Assembly (NCBI RefSeq): GCF_044803115.1
Contig: NZ_CP085224.1
Span: forward strand, 4,402,001-4,466,000
Length of the DNA stretch: 64,000 nt
Source of the DNA: Caenispirillum salinarum_A
GTDB lineage: Bacteria > Pseudomonadota > Alphaproteobacteria > Rhodospirillales > Rhodospirillaceae
Reading direction: 5' to 3'
This document shows positions 1 to 7,096 of this stretch, piece after piece. The position numbers and the translations under genes were made by a program. The notes below the pieces were generated by a model. It had not been told where the DNA came from. It ran no database searches and saw nothing but the letters and a program-made list of their open reading frames with translations. The first letter of the stretch is position 1, and every line of letters begins with the position of its first letter.

Positions 1-618
1 CCGGCCATCGACCTGGTGCGCAATCCGCGCCCGCCGCGCAGCATTCCCAAACCGCTGGCCGAGGCAGAGGCGATGGAGGTGCTGCCCACGGTGGGCGAGC
101 TTTCCGACACGCCGTGGATCGCCGCCCGGGACACGGCCCTCATCACCCTTCTTTACGGCTGCGGCCTGCGCATCGGCGAGGCCCTGGGCCTGACCGTCGC
201 CGACCGTCCGACAGGGGAAACCATGCGCGTGCTCGGCAAAGGGCGGAAGGAGCGCCTGGTGCCCGTGCTGCCGGCCGTGCGCCAGGCCATCGACGCCTAC
301 CTGGCCCTGCGCCCCCATCCCGCCCCGCCCGACAGCCCCCTGTTCGTGGGTGCGCGCGGCGGCCCCTTGAGCCCGCGGATGGCGCAGCGGACCATGGAAA
401 AGGTGCGCCATCTGCTCGGCCTGCCCGAGACGGCGACGCCGCATGCGCTGCGCCACTCGTTCGCCACCCATCTTCTGGGGCGCGGCGGCGACCTGCGCAC
501 CATCCAGGAGCTGCTGGGCCACGCCAACCTGTCGACCACGCAGCGCTATACAGAAGTGGATGCCGCCCGGCTTAAGAGCGTCTACGACTCGGCGCACCCG
601 CGCGCGCGAAAGGGTTGA
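1..618 (+). CDS. xerC: Tyrosine recombinase XerC, C-terminal part
   Basis: Site-specific recombinase that, with XerD, resolves chromosome dimers at dif. The reading frame is open from base 1, so the N-terminal core-binding domain lies outside the window and only about 205 residues of the catalytic domain are present. The full tyrosine-recombinase signature is visible: Arg in GLRIGEALGL, Lys in GKGRKERLVP, the His-x-x-Arg box HALRHSFATHLL, and the final GHANLSTTQRYT with its His and nucleophilic Tyr. The C-terminal half is intact and ends normally. XerC rather than XerD is chosen from the overall look of the segment (LVRNPRPP, then IPKPL) and is less certain than the family. Confidence 0.9.
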   Translation, partial: PAIDLVRNPRPPRSIPKPLAEAEAMEVLPTVGELSDTPWIAARDTALITLLYGCGLRIGEALGLTVADRPTGETMRVLGKGRKERLVPVLPAVRQAIDAYLALRPHPAPPDSPLFVGARGGPLSPRMAQRTMEKVRHLLGLPETATPHALRHSFATHLLGRGGDLRTIQELLGHANLSTTQRYTEVDAARLKSVYDSAHPRARKG

Positions 619-764
619 ACGCGGCAACCGCCCCTCCCCCGCGCCCGTTTTGCCGATAAGCCCGCCGCATGTCCCCCGCGGCGGAGATCGGACACCGGAA
701 ACGGGAGCAGCTCATGCGACGCGAGAATCCTGGTGAGGTCACCACCGCCGACCGTAGCGGCATC

Positions 765-905
765 ATGAAGGCCTTCCTGCTGACCCTGATGCTGGCGGGC
801 GGCACCATCATCCTGGCCGGCTGCAACACCATGGCCGGTATCGGCGAGGATACCCAGGCCGCCGGCCAGGCGCTCGAGGACACCGCCGAGGACGCGAACG
901 ACTAA
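765..905 (+). CDS. Entericidin EcnA/EcnB-family small lipoprotein
   Basis: A 46-residue lipoprotein. The ATG at 765 is chosen because it puts a signal peptide (MKAFLLTLMLAGGTIILAGC) at the very N-terminus with the lipobox LAGC, as in entericidins; an in-frame ATG at 714 would add a charged leader that hides it. The mature part begins CNTMAGIGEDTQAAGQAL and is short and acidic, typical of the family. Entericidins are small cell-envelope lipoproteins, described in enterobacteria as a bacteriolytic/antidote pair; here there is one gene and its role is unknown. A coiled-coil gene follows after 2 bases and may be co-transcribed. Confidence 0.8.
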   Translation: MKAFLLTLMLAGGTIILAGCNTMAGIGEDTQAAGQALEDTAEDAND

Positions 906-907
906 GG

Positions 908-1243
908 ATGGCTGGAAACATGGCATCGCCGGAGATGGACCGCGAGACCTATTGCGCCAATCTCGAAGCGCGGGTCACAGCCCTCCGGCACCGCATCGAA
1001 GAGGTGGAGCGCGCGGAGGAGGCCGAGCGGGTGAACACCCCCGGTCATCCTCCGAGCGACACCCTGAAGGACCTCCAGGCCCGGCACGACGACCTGTCGC
1101 GCAGCCTGGCGCGGTGCCAGTTCATCGAGGAAGACGATTGGATCAACGCCCGCGACGAGGCGGAATCCGCCTTTGCCCGCGTGGAAAACGCCCTGGAGAC
1201 GGCCACCGCCCGTTACCGCGGACGCGGCAGCGGCGGAAGCTGA
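908..1243 (+). CDS. Hypothetical coiled-coil protein
   Basis: A 111-residue protein of unknown function. It is rich in Glu, Arg and Ala with heptad-like spacing across most of its length (for example LEARVTALRHRIEEVERAEE near residues 20-39), suggesting a helical or coiled-coil protein. There is no signal peptide or membrane segment, so it is probably cytoplasmic. It starts 2 bases after the entericidin-like stop codon, so the two are likely co-transcribed. The G/C-rich third positions support coding. I do not recognise a family. Confidence 0.6.
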   Translation: MAGNMASPEMDRETYCANLEARVTALRHRIEEVERAEEAERVNTPGHPPSDTLKDLQARHDDLSRSLARCQFIEEDDWINARDEAESAFARVENALETATARYRGRGSGGS

Positions 1244-1255
1244 GGGGAGGCGCCC

Positions 1256-1600
1256 TTACTCCCCGGCCTCGCCCTGCGGCAGGGGATCGGTGGCCTCTAT
1301 CATGCGCCGGACGCCGCGCGGCACCCGGTGCTTGATGCGGTTCAAGCGGCGGGAGAAGCCGGGCAGCGCGCGCCGGCGCTCGCGGATAACGCGGCGCACG
1401 GTTTTCGATTCGCGTGCCAGCAGATACAGCCCCACCGCCACCATGGGAAGGCCGACGGGCACCGGCGTGGGGACCGTCAGCGCCCCCACGATCACCAGCA
1501 TCCAGCCCAGCCCCAGGCGCACGAGACGCCCCAGCGGCGTGCGGCCGGGCGGCGGGTCGAGGTCGGGAACGGGATCATGGGGCGCGTAAGGGGCGGTCAC
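1256..1600 (-). CDS. Small membrane protein, PGPGW-like
   Basis: A 114-residue protein. A Pro-rich N-terminus is followed by one long hydrophobic stretch around residues 28-62 (GLGWMLVIVGALTVPTPVPV, then GLPMVAVGLYLLA), enough for a membrane hairpin with a Pro-rich turn, then a strongly basic cytoplasmic tail (SKTVRRVIRERRRALPG). This resembles the PGPGW family of putative transmembrane proteins, which has no assigned function. It lies downstream of the MFS gene on the same strand, but a hairpin at the MFS stop codon suggests separate transcription. Confidence 0.6.
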   Translation of the reverse strand: MTAPYAPHDPVPDLDPPPGRTPLGRLVRLGLGWMLVIVGALTVPTPVPVGLPMVAVGLYLLARESKTVRRVIRERRRALPGFSRRLNRIKHRVPRGVRRMIEATDPLPQGEAGE

Positions 1601-1680
1601 CGAACGGCATCCTTTTCCTGAACGGTCGCAAGGACGCTCGCACGGAGCCCGGCACGGCGCAAGCGTCTCTATGGTGACGA

Positions 1681-1706
1681 AACCGCCGCCGCCCCGGGCG
1701 GCGGTT
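1681..1706 (-). terminator. Hairpin at the end of the MFS gene
   Basis: A perfect 10-bp inverted repeat (AACCGCCGCC at 1681-1690 and GGCGGCGGTT at 1697-1706, 6-base loop) sits on the MFS stop codon. On the minus strand it is followed by only a short T run (TTTCG), so it is a plausible but weak intrinsic terminator. Confidence 0.5.
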
Positions 1707-2926
1707 CACCGCGACAGGCGCCCGCGCAGGCCCCACGCCATGGCGAGCGGTCCCAGCAGGCCCACCACGCCCACCGAGGCGAAGGCCCAGCCCCAGGCCG
1801 CCCGGCCCGGCTCCGCGCCGCCGGCGGCATCCAGCACGACACCCATGACCAGCGGCCCCACGAACGCCGCCAGGAAGCCCACCAGCGAATGCACCGCCAG
1901 CGTGGCGCCGCGCCGGCCCTCCTCGGCGTGTTCCACCGCGCCCGTGGTCAGGGCCGCCGAATCGAGTTGGATGAAGCCGGCGTACAGCAGCATCACCACC
2001 GCCACCACAGGATAGGAGGCACCCGCCGCCGGTCCGATGGCGAACGCCGTCGCGGCCGAGATCGCCATGTAGGCCATCACCAGGCGCCCGCGCCCCAGGC
2101 GCGTCGCCACCTCCGCCCCCGCCAGCGAACACCCGAACGCGACCAGCGCGCCCAGCGTCGCCACGGCGCTCGGCGCCAGCAGGCCGTCGGCATGGGCGGC
2201 GGCGCCCGGAAGCGCCGCGGCGAAGGCCAGAAAGGCGACGACCCAGGAGCGGAAGGCAAACAACTCCCACATATGCACCGCATAGCCCAGCACATAGCCC
2301 ATGGCCGGGCGGTTGCGCAGGACCGGACGGAAATCCAGCAGGCGGGTCGGGGTCGGGTTGGCCTCGGGCGCGCGCGGCTTCAGCGCCAGCATCAGCACCA
2401 CCGCCACCGCCGCCGCGCCGGCAGCCAGGACGAAGGCGGCGCGCCAGCCGGCCCAGTCCGCCACCGCCGCCGAAGCCGCATAGGACCCCGCCGTGCCCAG
2501 GCTGAAGCAGGCGGTGTAGAGCGGCACCACGCGCGGCCGCACCTGCGGCGAGACGCGGTCGACCAGCACGCGCAGCCCCGGCATGTAGGTGCCCGCCAGC
2601 GCCGCGCCGCCCAGTGCCCGGAACACCAGGGCCGCCCAGAACCCGTCGGCCAGCAGCGCGAATCCGGCGCAGGCCGCCACGTTCGCCGCCGCGCCGGCCA
2701 TATAGACCCGGCGGGCGTCCATGCGGTCGGTCAGGCTCACCAGCACCGGCGCGGCCAGGGCATATGCGGCGAAGTAGACGCCCGAGATCCATCCGGCCTG
2801 GGTGTTGGTCAACGCCCAGGCCTCCATGAATCGGGGCAGCAGGGCCGGAAAGGTGAAGACGCCCACCATGGTGCAGACCTCGGCGAGGCAGACGGCGGCG
2901 ACAAGCTTGGTCAGGGCGGGAGACAT
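1706..2926 (-). CDS. Major facilitator superfamily transporter
   Basis: A 406-residue integral membrane protein with about twelve hydrophobic segments, the usual MFS length and topology. The loop after the second segment (SLTDRMDARRVYMAG, about residues 64-78) is the MFS motif A position, with the D-R-x-D-x-R-R pattern. The first segment (VCLAEVCTMVGVFTFPALLP) and the Gly/Ala-rich helices are typical of proton-coupled drug or small-solute exporters. The substrate cannot be read from the sequence and no regulator or partner gene is adjacent. The divergent DUF427 gene starts about 130 bases away, so the interval probably holds both promoters. Confidence 0.85.
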   Translation of the reverse strand: MSPALTKLVAAVCLAEVCTMVGVFTFPALLPRFMEAWALTNTQAGWISGVYFAAYALAAPVLVSLTDRMDARRVYMAGAAANVAACAGFALLADGFWAALVFRALGGAALAGTYMPGLRVLVDRVSPQVRPRVVPLYTACFSLGTAGSYAASAAVADWAGWRAAFVLAAGAAAVAVVLMLALKPRAPEANPTPTRLLDFRPVLRNRPAMGYVLGYAVHMWELFAFRSWVVAFLAFAAALPGAAAHADGLLAPSAVATLGALVAFGCSLAGAEVATRLGRGRLVMAYMAISAATAFAIGPAAGASYPVVAVVMLLYAGFIQLDSAALTTGAVEHAEEGRRGATLAVHSLVGFLAAFVGPLVMGVVLDAAGGAEPGRAAWGWAFASVGVVGLLGPLAMAWGLRGRLSR

Positions 2927-3053
2927 GCACCGGCTATACGCCGTCCGCCACCGCCTGAAAAGGGCCGTTGCCGTGTGCGTCGATCGCGATCCGCCGGACC
3001 GTCTCGCCCGTTTCTATCAACCCAGGCGCAATCAACCCAAGGAGACATTCGCC

Positions 3054-3410
3054 ATGACCCGGACACGCCCGCCCGGATCGGACCATCCCATCTCCATCGT
3101 CCCGGCGCCCAACCCGGTCGAGGTGCGCCTTGGAGAGACCATCGTGGCCGATTCCACCGCCGCCAAGCGCCTGAAGGAACAGGGCTACCCGCCGCGCGAC
3201 TACGTCCCGCGCGAGGATGTGCGCATGGACCTGATGGAGCCGACCGAGACCCGCACCTTCTGCCCCTTCAAGGGCGACGCCACCTACTACGCCGTCGTCA
3301 CGCCCGAGGACCGGCGCGAGGACGTCGCCTGGTCCTACGAGGACCCGCCGGAGTGGATGGCCGACATCAAGGGCCATCTGTGCTTCTACGACGAGCGCCT
3401 GGACGGCTGA
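3054..3410 (+). CDS. DUF427 domain protein
   Basis: A 118-residue cytoplasmic protein matching the DUF427 fold: VEVRLGETIVADS near residue 22, then FCPFKGDATYYAV around residue 67, and a C-terminal region ending with an aromatic/acidic stretch (CFYDERLDG). The ATG at 3054 follows a good Shine-Dalgarno (AAGGAGA at 3039-3045) and is preferred over more upstream in-frame starts, which would run into the divergent MFS promoter region. The family is widespread in bacteria with no settled biochemical role. A strong bidirectional hairpin follows the gene. Confidence 0.8.
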   Translation: MTRTRPPGSDHPISIVPAPNPVEVRLGETIVADSTAAKRLKEQGYPPRDYVPREDVRMDLMEPTETRTFCPFKGDATYYAVVTPEDRREDVAWSYEDPPEWMADIKGHLCFYDERLDG

Positions 3411-3451
3411 CGCCGCCGACACGGACACCGTCGCCCGCTGCGCCCTGCAAA

Positions 3452-3483
3452 AAACCCGCCGAGCCTGGAAGGCCGGCGGGTTT
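3452..3483. terminator. Bidirectional intrinsic terminator
   Basis: AAACCCGCCG (3452-3461) pairs with CGGCGGGTTT (3474-3483). The arms end in A and T runs, so it can serve both converging genes: DUF427 (+) and the ECF sigma factor (-). Confidence 0.8.
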
Positions 3484-3524
3484 CCGCGTGTGATGCTCGG
3501 GGCACCGTCGTCGGGATGCGCGCG

Positions 3525-4025
3525 TCAGCTCAGATCGCCTTCGCCCATCTGCATGGAGCTGCGCAGGTTGGCGCGGCCACGCGACAGGCGGGACTTCATG
3601 GTGCCCACCGGCAGGTGCGTTTCATCGGCCGCCTCGCTGTGCGAGCGCTCTTCCATGCCCAGCATGTGGACGGCGGCGCGCTCCTGTTCCGACAGGCCCT
3701 CCATGGCGGCCACCGTCTCCTTGAGGAAGACGCTGTGAACCTGACTGGGGCGCGCGGCGGTGTTTTCGTCGTGCACCGCCTGCTGCATGTACCGCATCGA
3801 GACGGCCTCGCGGCGCTTCTGGCTGATGAACACGTTGCGCATCATGGTGAACAGCCAGCTGCGCAGGTTCGTGCCGGGCTTGTAGAGGTGCCACTTCAAA
3901 AGCGCCCGCTCTACGCAGTCCTGCACAAGGTCGTTGGCATCGGCCTCGCTGCGGGCGAGCGAGCGGGCATAGCGCTTGAGGTCGGGAATCTGATCCTCGA
4001 TCTGCTGGTTGGCGGCCATGCTCAT
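3525..4025 (-). CDS. ECF-type RNA polymerase sigma factor
   Basis: A 166-residue sigma-70 family protein of ECF size. Region 2 is visible at residues 10-70 (ANDLVQDCVERALLKWH, then TNLRSWLFTMMRNVFISQKR), and region 4 at about residues 110-155, ending in the helix-turn-helix HLPVGTMKSRLSRGRANLR. The GTNLRSWLFTMMRN block resembles alphaproteobacterial EcfG-related and short ECF groups. No anti-sigma factor (NepR-like or membrane) and no PhyR is adjacent, so assignment to the general stress response is not supported. A GGGAG Shine-Dalgarno precedes the start. The target regulon is unknown. Confidence 0.88.
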   Translation of the reverse strand: MSMAANQQIEDQIPDLKRYARSLARSEADANDLVQDCVERALLKWHLYKPGTNLRSWLFTMMRNVFISQKRREAVSMRYMQQAVHDENTAARPSQVHSVFLKETVAAMEGLSEQERAAVHMLGMEERSHSEAADETHLPVGTMKSRLSRGRANLRSSMQMGEGDLS

Positions 4026-4329
4026 CGCGAACTCCCTTCGACGTTCAAATCCTTGCGTCGCGGACCATCTGGACCGGGTGGCCGGCTGCTGCCGTCGACG
4101 TCATGGCCAAAGGATGGATCGGGACCCCGTAAAGCCTCCATGCGGGGATGTCCGCCCCAGCATAAAAAGAACGTTGGCGCCTGCCCGGCCTTCCCGCGTC
4201 CCTGGAAATCGCGGGGCCATAGGCGGAAAAGCGCGTCGCACGCGGGTCTTGCGCCCGGACGCCCCGCGGTGGGGAAGGCAGACTAACGCGCCGAGACCCC
4301 GAGTCGCTGCATAAAGAAGGCATAAAAAA
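4026..4329. other. Intergenic region upstream of the ECF sigma gene
   Basis: About 300 bases without a convincing gene. It must carry the sigma gene promoter, but I cannot pick out a confident -35/-10 pair. An open frame across it (4045-4323, minus) has no family resemblance and no ribosome binding site. Confidence 0.4.
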
Positions 4330-4350
4330 ACGGCGCCCCGTAGGCGCCGT
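4330..4350 (-). terminator. Intrinsic terminator
   Basis: Stem ACGGCGCC / GGCGCCGT with a 5-base loop. On the minus strand it is followed by a run of seven T. It lies just downstream of the 4382-4651 gene and probably ends that transcript. Confidence 0.85.
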
Positions 4351-4381
4351 CGAACCCTTTGCGGCAGGCAGCCGGCCGTGG

Positions 4382-4651
4382 TCAGTCCAGCGGATGCGGC
4401 CGGTCGAGCAGACCCTCGGCCAGTTCCACCCGCGACAGATGGCCGCGCGCCTGCTCAGCCTCTTCGCGCGTCACCTCGTTGGACGCCGAGCGCACCTGCG
4501 CGTTGCGCTTCCAGCGCTCCAGGATGACGCGCTTCTGCTGGGCAGTCAGGCGGGCGTGGGCGGCGACCTCGGTCGGGTCGTCAAAGACCGTGGCGGGGTC
4601 CAGCATGGCCGCCTCCAGGTCGATGGGGCGTTCGTTGTCGCTCTCGGCCAT
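4382..4651 (-). CDS. Hypothetical acidic/helical protein
   Basis: An 89-residue cytoplasmic protein of unknown function. The start at 4651 (MAESDNERPIDLEAAML) is chosen because upstream sequence in the frame is an Arg/Pro-rich low-quality stretch lacking protein-like composition. The central part (AHARLTAQQKRVILERWKRN, about residues 29-48) looks like a helix with basic residues and could contact nucleic acid or a partner. It lies 49 bases downstream of the small membrane protein gene on the same strand and ends at a strong terminator. I do not know a named family. Confidence 0.65.
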   Translation of the reverse strand: MAESDNERPIDLEAAMLDPATVFDDPTEVAAHARLTAQQKRVILERWKRNAQVRSASNEVTREEAEQARGHLSRVELAEGLLDRPHPLD

Positions 4652-4700
4652 GGCGTCCTGCCCTTGTTCCGTTGCTGTCGTCGCGGTTCTCGCCCACAGC

Positions 4701-5066
4701 CTACGAGTCGCGGGGGGAGGCGGTTCCCGGCGCGCGCCGCGGCGACGCCGAGCGGCGCGACCCGTCCCATGAGCCGCGCTCGGACGCCGAACCCTGGCCG
4801 CCGGCAAAAGCGACGCCGACACCACCGTGACCCGGGGCGCGGCCGTGATCGGGCGCCCGCCCGGCCAGGCTCCCTTGCGTGCCGTCGGGGCGGAGACGGC
4901 GGATCATCACCGCGACGCCGGCAATGGCGAAGCTGGCGGCGAAGATGACGGCCAGAAGCCGCGCCAGAGCGGCCGCTCCGGGCTCCCCGCCATCCTCAAA
5001 GGAGGTGAAGCCGAAGAGCCCGGTAAGCACCGCCAGAATGAAAAATGTCATCGCGGCATAAGTCAT
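4701..5066 (-). CDS. DUF1328-like small membrane protein with long tail
   Basis: A 121-residue protein. The first 55 residues contain two hydrophobic helices (MTYAAMTFFILAVLTGLFGF, then LARLLAVIFAASFAIAGVAV) resembling DUF1328 membrane proteins, which are about 55-60 residues. It continues with a hydrophilic Arg/Gly/Ser-rich tail of about 60 residues that is not part of that family. The tail could be real or read-through in high-GC sequence; the next stop in frame is at 4701. Function unknown. Confidence 0.55.
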   Translation of the reverse strand: MTYAAMTFFILAVLTGLFGFTSFEDGGEPGAAALARLLAVIFAASFAIAGVAVMIRRLRPDGTQGSLAGRAPDHGRAPGHGGVGVAFAGGQGSASERGSWDGSRRSASPRRAPGTASPRDS

Positions 5067-5300
5067 GGCATCGGGCCTTGCGTCTCTTTCCTCTCGGCCG
5101 ACCGCCGGCCGTGCCAGTGGCGCGGTCTTTTACAACGTCTCAGATCGCGTCGGGTGCGGCGGAAAAGCCGCCGTTTGTGTGCGCGCGATATTATTTTGAA
5201 CGCGACGGTACGGAATCGGTTGCGGCCGGCACAACCGCTTCACCGACGATATTGCAGTGCAGCAACGTCATCCCTTTCGGGAACCGACGCACACGAAAAG

Positions 5301-5333
5301 GCCCGAAGGCCGCGCAACGCGCGGCCTTCGGGC
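5301..5333 (-). terminator. Intrinsic terminator of the kinase/HD-GYP operon
   Basis: A perfect 15-bp stem (5301-5315 with 5319-5333) and a 3-base loop. On the minus strand it is followed by CTTTTCG. It sits about 50 bases after the stop codon at 5381. The interval 5067-5300 holds nothing else that I can support. Confidence 0.75.
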
Positions 5334-5380
5334 TGATGAAGCCCCACATCTAAAGGCGTAGGATCGGCAAAAGATTTTAT

Positions 5381-7096
5381 TCAAAGGCACGTCGGCCGCG
5401 GATGTCCCGTCTCGGCTTCGCCGGCCGCCAGCACCGCAAGGAACGCCTCCACCACGCGGGGATCGAACTGCTTGCCCGACTGCTCCCGCAGGTAGTCGAG
5501 CGCCTTTTCCTGCGGCCACGGCTTCTTGTAGGGGCGCTCGCTGGTCAGCGCATCGTAGACGTCGACCACCGCCACGATTCGCGCCGCCAGGGGAATGGCC
5601 TCGCCGGCAAGCCTGGCAGGATAGCCGCCGCCGTCCCAGCGCTCGTGGTGGCCGGCGGCGATCTCTGCGCCCATGGACAGGTAGCTCGAACCCTCCACCA
5701 GCTTGGCCGCCCGCTCCAGGATCATCCCGCCGTTGGCGGCGTGGGTCTGCATCACCGACCATTCGTCGGGGTCCAGCCTGGCCGGCTTCTGGAGGATGGC
5801 GTCGGGCACGGAAACCTTGCCCACGTCGTGCAGGATGGACGCCATGCCCACCTGTTCCAGGAACAGGTCGTCGATTTCGGCGGTGTAATGGCCGGCGTCG
5901 CGCAGGGTGCGGGCGACGGCCTCGGTCATGCGCTCGACCCGCAGGACGTGCTCGCCGGTATCGGTGTCCTTGTGCTCGGCCAGGTCGGCGAGCGCCACAA
6001 CAGTCGCCTGATGAGCGCGCTTGAGCTGTTCGTACAGGTGGATGTTGTCGAAGCCCACCGACACCTTGCCGATGAACACCTCCACCAGCTGCTGGTCCAG
6101 GGGCGTCAGGGTGCGGCCGGTGCGCAGGTAGGCGACGGCCTCCCGCGCGTTGGGGGTGCGGATGTAGAGCACCATGTGGTCGGGGCCGTAGATGTGTTCG
6201 CGCGCCGCCATCGCCGCGTTGACCGCCTCCACCACCGAGGCGTCGGCGAAATCCTCCAGCGTCGCCTCGTCCACCCCCTCGAAGGTGCCGGCACCGGCCA
6301 GGATGAAGATGCGCTGCGCGTCGTCGCCGCGGGCGCCGGGACGGCCGCGCTGGGCGCAGACGATGCCGCTGACCGGCGTGCCCAGCACCGCCGACAGCTG
6401 CGTCAGCACGCCGCTCGCAAACAGGCTCATGCTGCGCAGGCGGAACAGGCTGGCCGAGGCGTCGATGATCTTGCGCAGGCCCAGACGGCTGACCTCAAGC
6501 GCCAGGATATCCTCGTAGGACCGCAGCGCCGCCACCAGCGTGGTGAACAGCTTCTGCGACGTCAGTTCCGTCTTGGCCTTGTAGTCGTTGATGTCGTAGG
6601 CCAGGATCACGTCGCGCTCCGGCGCCTGGCCGGGCTGGCCGGTGCGCAGGATGATGCGCACGGCCTGGTTGCCCATGGTTTCGCGGATGTCGCGCACCAG
6701 CCTGAGCCCCGCGTCGTCGGTCTCCATCACCACGTCCAGCAGCACCACCGCGATGTCCTGGCGCGCCGCGACGATCTCGCGCGCCTCGGCGGCGGAATGG
6801 GCCGACAGCATGGTGATGCCCCGCCCCTTGAAGCGAATGTCCGACAAGACCATCGAGGTCACGGCATGGACCTCCGGCTCGTCATCGACCACCAGCACCA
6901 CCCAGTTCTCCGCCGCCGGCAGGACCGGCGTCGGCGCCCCGCCCGCCTCGGGCTCGCCGCCGGCTTTCGCGGGCGTCGCCGGTTCCGGGACCGTGTCGTC
7001 CACCAGGAAGTCGTCGTCGTCCTCGAACAGAAGATCGTCGGTCATGGTCTCGTCTCCTGGCCGGATGGCGGTCTTGTCACTGGAGGAAGTCGTCAT
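5381..7096 (-). CDS. Response regulator with DUF3369 and HD-GYP domains
   Basis: A 571-residue signalling protein. An acidic N-terminal leader precedes a receiver domain at about residues 65-190, with the DD pair at 71-72 and the predicted phospho-acceptor Asp121 in VVLLDVVMETDD. A DUF3369 sensory domain follows (about 215-370). The C-terminal HD-GYP domain contains HD in SILHDVGKVSVPD and the downstream AGHHERWDGGGYPARL with the GYP triplet. HD-GYP domains hydrolyse cyclic-di-GMP, so activation of the partner kinase would lower this messenger. The start ATG overlaps the kinase stop (ATGA, 7093-7096), giving translational coupling; a second ATG at 7045 is possible. Confidence 0.9.
   Translation of the reverse strand: MTTSSSDKTAIRPGDETMTDDLLFEDDDDFLVDDTVPEPATPAKAGGEPEAGGAPTPVLPAAENWVVLVVDDEPEVHAVTSMVLSDIRFKGRGITMLSAHSAAEAREIVAARQDIAVVLLDVVMETDDAGLRLVRDIRETMGNQAVRIILRTGQPGQAPERDVILAYDINDYKAKTELTSQKLFTTLVAALRSYEDILALEVSRLGLRKIIDASASLFRLRSMSLFASGVLTQLSAVLGTPVSGIVCAQRGRPGARGDDAQRIFILAGAGTFEGVDEATLEDFADASVVEAVNAAMAAREHIYGPDHMVLYIRTPNAREAVAYLRTGRTLTPLDQQLVEVFIGKVSVGFDNIHLYEQLKRAHQATVVALADLAEHKDTDTGEHVLRVERMTEAVARTLRDAGHYTAEIDDLFLEQVGMASILHDVGKVSVPDAILQKPARLDPDEWSVMQTHAANGGMILERAAKLVEGSSYLSMGAEIAAGHHERWDGGGYPARLAGEAIPLAARIVAVVDVYDALTSERPYKKPWPQEKALDYLREQSGKQFDPRVVEAFLAVLAAGEAETGHPRPTCL

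Noticed and set aside
4045..4323. A 92-codon frame upstream of the sigma factor, considered as an anti-sigma (NepR-like) gene
   Set aside because: Ser/Pro/Arg-rich with no NepR motif and no ribosome binding site.
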